Origin: Hirudo medicinalis
Taxonomy: Eukaryota; Annelida; Clitellata; Hirudinida; Hirudinidae
Length of the DNA: 64,000 nt
Direction of reading: 5' to 3'
Assembly (NCBI GenBank): GCA_011800805.1
Contig: MPNW01000146.1
Coordinates: 46,777-110,776 of the forward strand
Under the pieces are notes generated by a model. That model did not search any database and was not told where the DNA came from. It saw only the letters and a program-made list of their open reading frames with translations. Every line of letters begins with the position of its first letter. Within the stretch, counting starts at the first letter, position 1. Made by a program: the position numbers and the translations under genes. Shown in pieces: positions 38,811 through 64,000 of this stretch.

Positions 38811-39982
38811 ATGGGAGGTTGCATTGGCTTATACAATAGACCAGCTAGAGACAGTGACACATCTGAAGAAAGCAGCTTTAGTGAGAAGTTGAAGCCATTA
38901 TATTAACATAACCTAACATTACTATATTTTGCTTGAGCATATTTTGCTATTATCTTCAGCGACCCATAACAGGCCTTTGAAGCATCGGAAGCCAAAGTGG
39001 AAGAGCAACATTTGTCTGACAGAATCCCAACTGAACGCCAAAAGGGAAGAGTTTTGGGACACAGCACCAGCTTTTGAAGGCTGTAAAGAAATATGGGATG
39101 CATTGAGAGCTTCTGTTAATGCCTTAGAGGCTGGTGATTATCAAATGGCCCAGGTCATACTGGATGGGGCTAACATATCACTTCCAAATGGTTTGTATTA
39201 CTTTAAAAATCATTGCACATACTTTTGTGAAATTATGCCTAATCATTTTCGTAGGTACGCTCATGGATTGTTATGATGAGCTGGGAAACCGCTACCAGCT
39301 TCCTGTTTATGTCTTAAGTGCCCCCATAAATTTGATTCGTAAAGAGGAAGAAAAAGCAAATGAATTTATTGAAGTCAGAGATGAAACTTCATCTGCAGCT
39401 TTGAAAGGACATCGATCCAAAAGGGAACGAGAAGAGACTGGCAGAGAGATTCCCATCAGAATTAGATTTTCGAATGGTGATGATTATCGTCTCATGGTAA
39501 ATTCATCGGATCTCGTTGCATCTGTAAAGTGTTCTCTTGTGCGATGCCTTCCTGGTGTTGATCCTGTCAACTTGAGATTCTTTTTTGCTGGGAAACAGCT
39601 GAGTAACAACTCTACTCTGGCCAGTGCCAAGATTGATTCCAATTACACCATCCAGGCTACCATCTCAGAGCCACAGACAAATTCTTTGGTGCATGTTGAA
39701 GTAAAGCATTCTCAGAAGCAATCTAAGCATGGTAGCAAGTATTTGAAACATTTCAAATTGGCAACTAGTGACCAGGCTGATAATGTTGGAGTTGCTCCAA
39801 ACCAGAGACAAGGTGACCAAATTAACTGCAAATCAATTTCTTCCTGTAACCCTTCTGAATCTGGCTCTTCTTTTTCTGGATTGAGGAATGAAGATGGAGA
39901 ACTTAAGAGATTGAAAAGGGTTGTGCTTCCAACAAACCATGTCACTTCAAATCAGACTGTCCTCTTTGAACTTCCCACATAA
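38811..39982 (+). CDS. ubiquitin domain-containing protein 1/2 homologue with C-terminal extension, spliced
   Basis: Three exons (38811-38880, 38960-39190, 39255-39982) encode 342 aa. The start MGGCIG offers Gly2 for N-myristoylation and Cys4 for palmitoylation, as in human UBTD1/2 (MGxCxG). Residues about 35-120 form the conserved UBTD N-domain ([30 protein letters not shown]). A ubiquitin-like fold follows at about 165-237 ([33 protein letters not shown]). Human UBTD1 and UBTD2 stop here at 227-234 aa, while this protein continues for about 105 residues rich in Ser, Asn, Lys and Gln. UBTD proteins bind E2 enzymes of the UBE2D family and modulate p53 and YAP signalling in vertebrates. The reading frame across both introns is exact. 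Confidence 0.9.
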
Positions 39983-42500
39983 GCAATCATAACTTTTCCT
40001 CTCATTTTTCTTGTTCCTGGTGATGGATATATATTTTGAGTTAGAGTTTCAAAGTTATTTTGTTGGACTGCATTCAATTACATGCAAATTACAGATTACA
40101 GTTGAGTTTTGTGATACAATTATCAGCCCAGTTTGTTTGCTGTTTCTTTATTATAAATGTTTGCTAAAATATTGCTTGAAATTAAGTCTCATTTCATTGT
40201 ATAATCAAATTGTTTAATTATTGTATTTTGGATGTCAGTTAATGAAATCCATTTAAAAATTGTTCGATTTTAGTCTTAATTTTTTTTTATGGAGGCATTA
40301 TTTGATAATAGTGTGTTTGTGCTTCATTGTTTTCCTTCATATTTTATGGCTATCACTGATGTATCGATGATTGAATCATTTCTACTGAATGACCACAGTG
40401 GATGTTTATGTTCAAGATAAAAGTTCAGCAGGAGTTTGTTTCAGGCTTAAACAACAATCACAAGAGCTGTTCTTTGTGTTTTTTTTAATGGGTTTTATTT
40501 GTAGTGAACATTGCTAAAACAAAACTGAGTAAGCGACCACAACTGGCTCGATTGGGATATTTGATTGTTGACCCAGGTGATTGACTCGACTGATGGTCAT
40601 TAATTGATTCCATTATCACCGGTTTAGTTACCATGATTACCATTATCGTCCATAACAAAAGAGATCTTGTGTCAGCAATTGATTGGCTGATCTATGACAC
40701 GCTTCTATTGATCAAAGTGCACGAGACCAGGCACATAAGCACGAATGGAAGCATTATTTTGAATTAGCAAATTGAGTGAATAATTTAGTGGCTAATTGTC
40801 AACGTCGTGAACATGTTTTTGCTTGACTTCAGAAATGTGTCTGCTTGGCACATAGGTGGCTTTGTTTTGTGGAATTGGGGGTCCCGCCAACGATGAGCCA
40901 TCATGAACATAAAAAAGTATGGTTCTATTATTCTGGATGACAGATCTAAAGGATAAAATGTAATTTGTGCATCATTTTAGCCTAAATCCCAAGCGTATGT
41001 GAAGTCAACAAATTATTCATAAAAGAGCACAAAGGATGGACGTGCGGCTAAGCAATTCATTGCTTCGTCTATGCTGGCAAAGTGAATCTATGACAAAGAC
41101 ATTGTATGCCCAGAGTCAACACATTGAGATTGTGAATAATATTAAAATACGTTGAGGCGAAGAGACCAACGATGAATTTCAAGTGGGTTCTTCTCAACCT
41201 AGGGTTGCCGGTATTTTATCGATATTCGAAAAAATCTCTTATTTATTTTCTAATATCAATATTCGATACTTTTTTTATAATATCTGTATTCGATATTTTT
41301 TCCTAATGGCGATCTAAACATGTTTTCTAATATAATTTTTTTATAAAATGATCGAATATCGATATTTACACTAGGTTTTAAAATTTATTTGGGAGTCAAC
41401 AATCAGTTGGTCCAAGCATTCAAACAATGACATGGATGGAGTGAAATGTTCTGAGGAAGAGCGTGATGATCTCATGAGCCTTGTTCAAGGAGTCGAAACA
41501 CGAAGGAGTAGAACACGACTCATCTGAGCATTACAAGATTCTTGGATCTCAAAGATGAAACCCCCATCATTCTATGCAAATATAATTAGAATGGAATTGC
41601 TTGATTGAGTAGGTAATTGTTAATTGTAATTGTAATTGTTAGTTAATTGTTGACTGAGTAGGTATAAAAGAACTAGAAGATCTAGAAAAAAACATTGAAG
41701 CCATTTTTGGAGGCAACTAACATTACGTCTGGAGACCACTGCCAACACGTTGATTCCTATTTCTAATTTATTATTTATATCCATTCACATTGACTTGCGC
41801 CACTACTTTGGGACAAATTTCAAGTGAAGCTCCGTAGTTAAGGTTATTGCATTGCAGTTTTGGAGCAAAGTTTTCGAGTTGTCCACTATTCTGAACCCAT
41901 GTCTCAAGTAAGAGCCCTTTACAAAGGTCACAACTGATACTCAAACAGCTGACCGGGTTCTTCCAATAGCATTCCAGAGGCTGGTGAAATAATGGCAGAA
42001 TTTGAAGGCAGAGGAGGACCCTGGACAACCTTATGAGGACTTTGATGTTGATGACGAAGTTGAATGACGAAGATGATGTTGTTGATGATAATGACTAAAT
42101 ATTCGAACAGTAATAATAATAGTGTTAATTATTAACTAGCATTAATAACTGCATAACGTTACGCACTTGTAATCGACAGTCTACGACTCAATTGACGTTT
42201 TAAAACTTGTAGTCTGTGAGTTGCGGTACATTAAATCTCTGAACTGATAAATAATTCATGAATAAATTTAACAGCTCGAGTTTTTGAGTAAATATTTATT
42301 AATTACTGTTAATGAAATGATGTTAATTAATGTTAATCATTTAAATTGTCAATCAGATAAATTATCATAGCATTGAAAGTAATCAAGAAATAATTCAATT
42401 TTGCCAAATTTAACGATACAAAATAATTGTAAAAAGGATGAAAAAGGCTTCAACGCAGAGGCTTGTTGGCTTCCATCACCACACTGTATAGGGTACATCC
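39983..42500. other. intergenic region between UBTD-like and Crumbs-like genes
   Basis: The region contains the UBTD 3' UTR and then AT-rich DNA. At about 41206-41365, agggttgccggtattttatc and several atcgatattcgaa-type copies in both orientations resemble the subterminal part of a hAT-like element. No transposase could be read. No gene is recognised. Confidence 0.35.
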
Positions 42501-42523
42501 GGCGCTGCATTCAACATGCAATA

Positions 42524-42529
42524 TTTATT
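42524..42529 (-). promoter_or_regulatory. candidate polyadenylation signal of the Crumbs-like gene
   Basis: An AATAAA on the minus strand lies about 170 nt downstream of the stop codon. Confidence 0.5.
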
Positions 42530-42697
42530 TCTTAAACAATTATATTCAATCCCTTCTTTCCAAATACTCGAAATTTATTACAACAGTACAAAATAAAGTT
42601 GAACAAATTTAATAGAATTTTAGATTAATGAAAAATATCGCCTGTTCGAATAATCAACCATTTGATCACTTCATGTCATAAATATCTAATGCCATTC

Positions 42698-63055
<20,358 letters not shown>

Positions 63056-64000
63056 ATTTTCCAAGTTCAAGGCTACACAACTACATAGTGGAAGTAAGTT
63101 TTAATAGGTTCAGCCATCGAGCACTCGAATGTTCCTTCAAAACAAATATCCACGTTTACGATAAGAAATTCAAAAGTTACTTTTACTTGACAACTTGTCA
63201 GCGATAGGAAAACAAACTTCTAATAATTGCATTGAAAGCCATTTTACAGATCCTCGTCTAGTAAAACATTATTCAGTCATGCGTGAAGATGAGATGTAGA
63301 TGATGTAGGCTGCTTTTTAGCTCAAGGGCTTTATGGCAATCGATGAACTTTCTAGAAAACTGTCGTTTTGCTTGAAGAATAACAAAACAATAAAAAGCGT
63401 CTTGTTTTATTTATACGACTTTTAGTTGGAAGTGCAGATGGCTGGAGTAAACAGGACTACCTTTCAACTTTCTTTGTAGAAATGTTTTCGAGTTTAATAT
63501 CATCATCGTAATTTCACTAACTACTGAGAATGGCTACAAACGTGAAATTGTTATTTGGTTGTATCTCTAAGTAAAGACTAAATTAAAGAATTAAACTCAG
63601 TAAACGTAAAAGTAATTATGCAGCAAATTAATTTGCTTTTTGGTCATGCGGTAAAATTATCGGTTGAAAGAACAAACAGTGGTTCAGGATAGTGATACGA
63701 ACACATCACCAACTTCTCCATCTCAAATTAGTCCCTCCACACGCATCAGCGAACGCTGCATCAGAACAAAAAGGGACGCATTAAGTGGAAAGGATCCATA
63801 ATTTCATTCAAATCAGGATGTCTTTCTTGCTCCGTTCACGTGACTCAACTTTTCCACCTGCAGGGGAGGATGGAGAAGTCGATGGAGAGGTGAACGATGA
63901 TGACGACGACGACGATGATGATTCAGGTCCTTTCATTGTATGAGGTAGTACACAGCTGTTGCACAGAGGTCGATATATTAATCACTCCTAAGTGGTAGAA
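63056..64000. other. Crumbs upstream region, no firm gene
   Basis: The first few hundred bases should hold the Crumbs promoter and 5' UTR. Near the right edge a plus-strand frame (63818-63943) gives about 41 aa with nine consecutive aspartates. It comes from a gatgac simple repeat and is preceded by plausible AG sites. It may be part of a gene continuing beyond the window, or chance. Confidence 0.3.

Overview
The window is intron-rich, AT-rich animal nuclear DNA. It holds six spliced protein genes with animal orthologues, GT-AG introns (and two apparent GC-AG introns) and the standard code. Families such as Crumbs, AFF and UBTD point to a metazoan. High intron density and well-conserved PIGN and REEP proteins suggest a slowly evolving invertebrate (non-bilaterian or similar), but the sequence alone does not fix the phylum. 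I built the exon models by hand. In every gene the intron phases and exon lengths add up to one continuous reading frame.

Layout. 1-4960: no recognised gene; a 26-bp minisatellite at the left edge. 4961-15819 (minus): PIGN, 28 coding exons, 911 aa, including two apparent 16-nt microexons, with a Tc1-like transposon and a LINE 3' tail in its introns. 15820-19850: PIGN upstream region, a GC-rich island, and decayed Tc1/mariner and hAT transposases. 19858-21627 (plus): CYHR1/ZTRAF1-like gene, 5 exons, 352 aa. 22551-24872 (plus): REEP1-4-like gene, 7 exons, 258 aa. 25110-29415: mostly unassigned, with a few candidate exons and one long unexplained ORF. 29689-36261 (minus): AF4/FMR2 (AFF)-like gene, 10 exons, 1232 aa. 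38811-39982 (plus): UBTD-like gene, 3 exons, 342 aa, with a long C-terminal extension. 42698-63055 (minus): a Crumbs-like polarity receptor, about 35 exons, about 2413 aa. Its introns carry hAT remnants, a MITE and two LINE copies. 63056-64000: nothing firm.

Function. The genes are unrelated housekeeping or regulatory loci rather than a pathway: GPI-anchor synthesis (PIGN), a RING/TRAF-type zinc protein (CYHR1), ER shaping (REEP), transcription elongation (AFF), a ubiquitin-like scaffold (UBTD) and apical polarity (Crumbs). The most notable observations are the PIGN microexons, an in-frame 66-nt intron or exitron inside a Crumbs EGF exon, the unusual N-terminal laminin-G pair and non-ERLI C-terminus of Crumbs, and a conserved RNA-hairpin-like 3' end shared by two LINE copies 49 kb apart.
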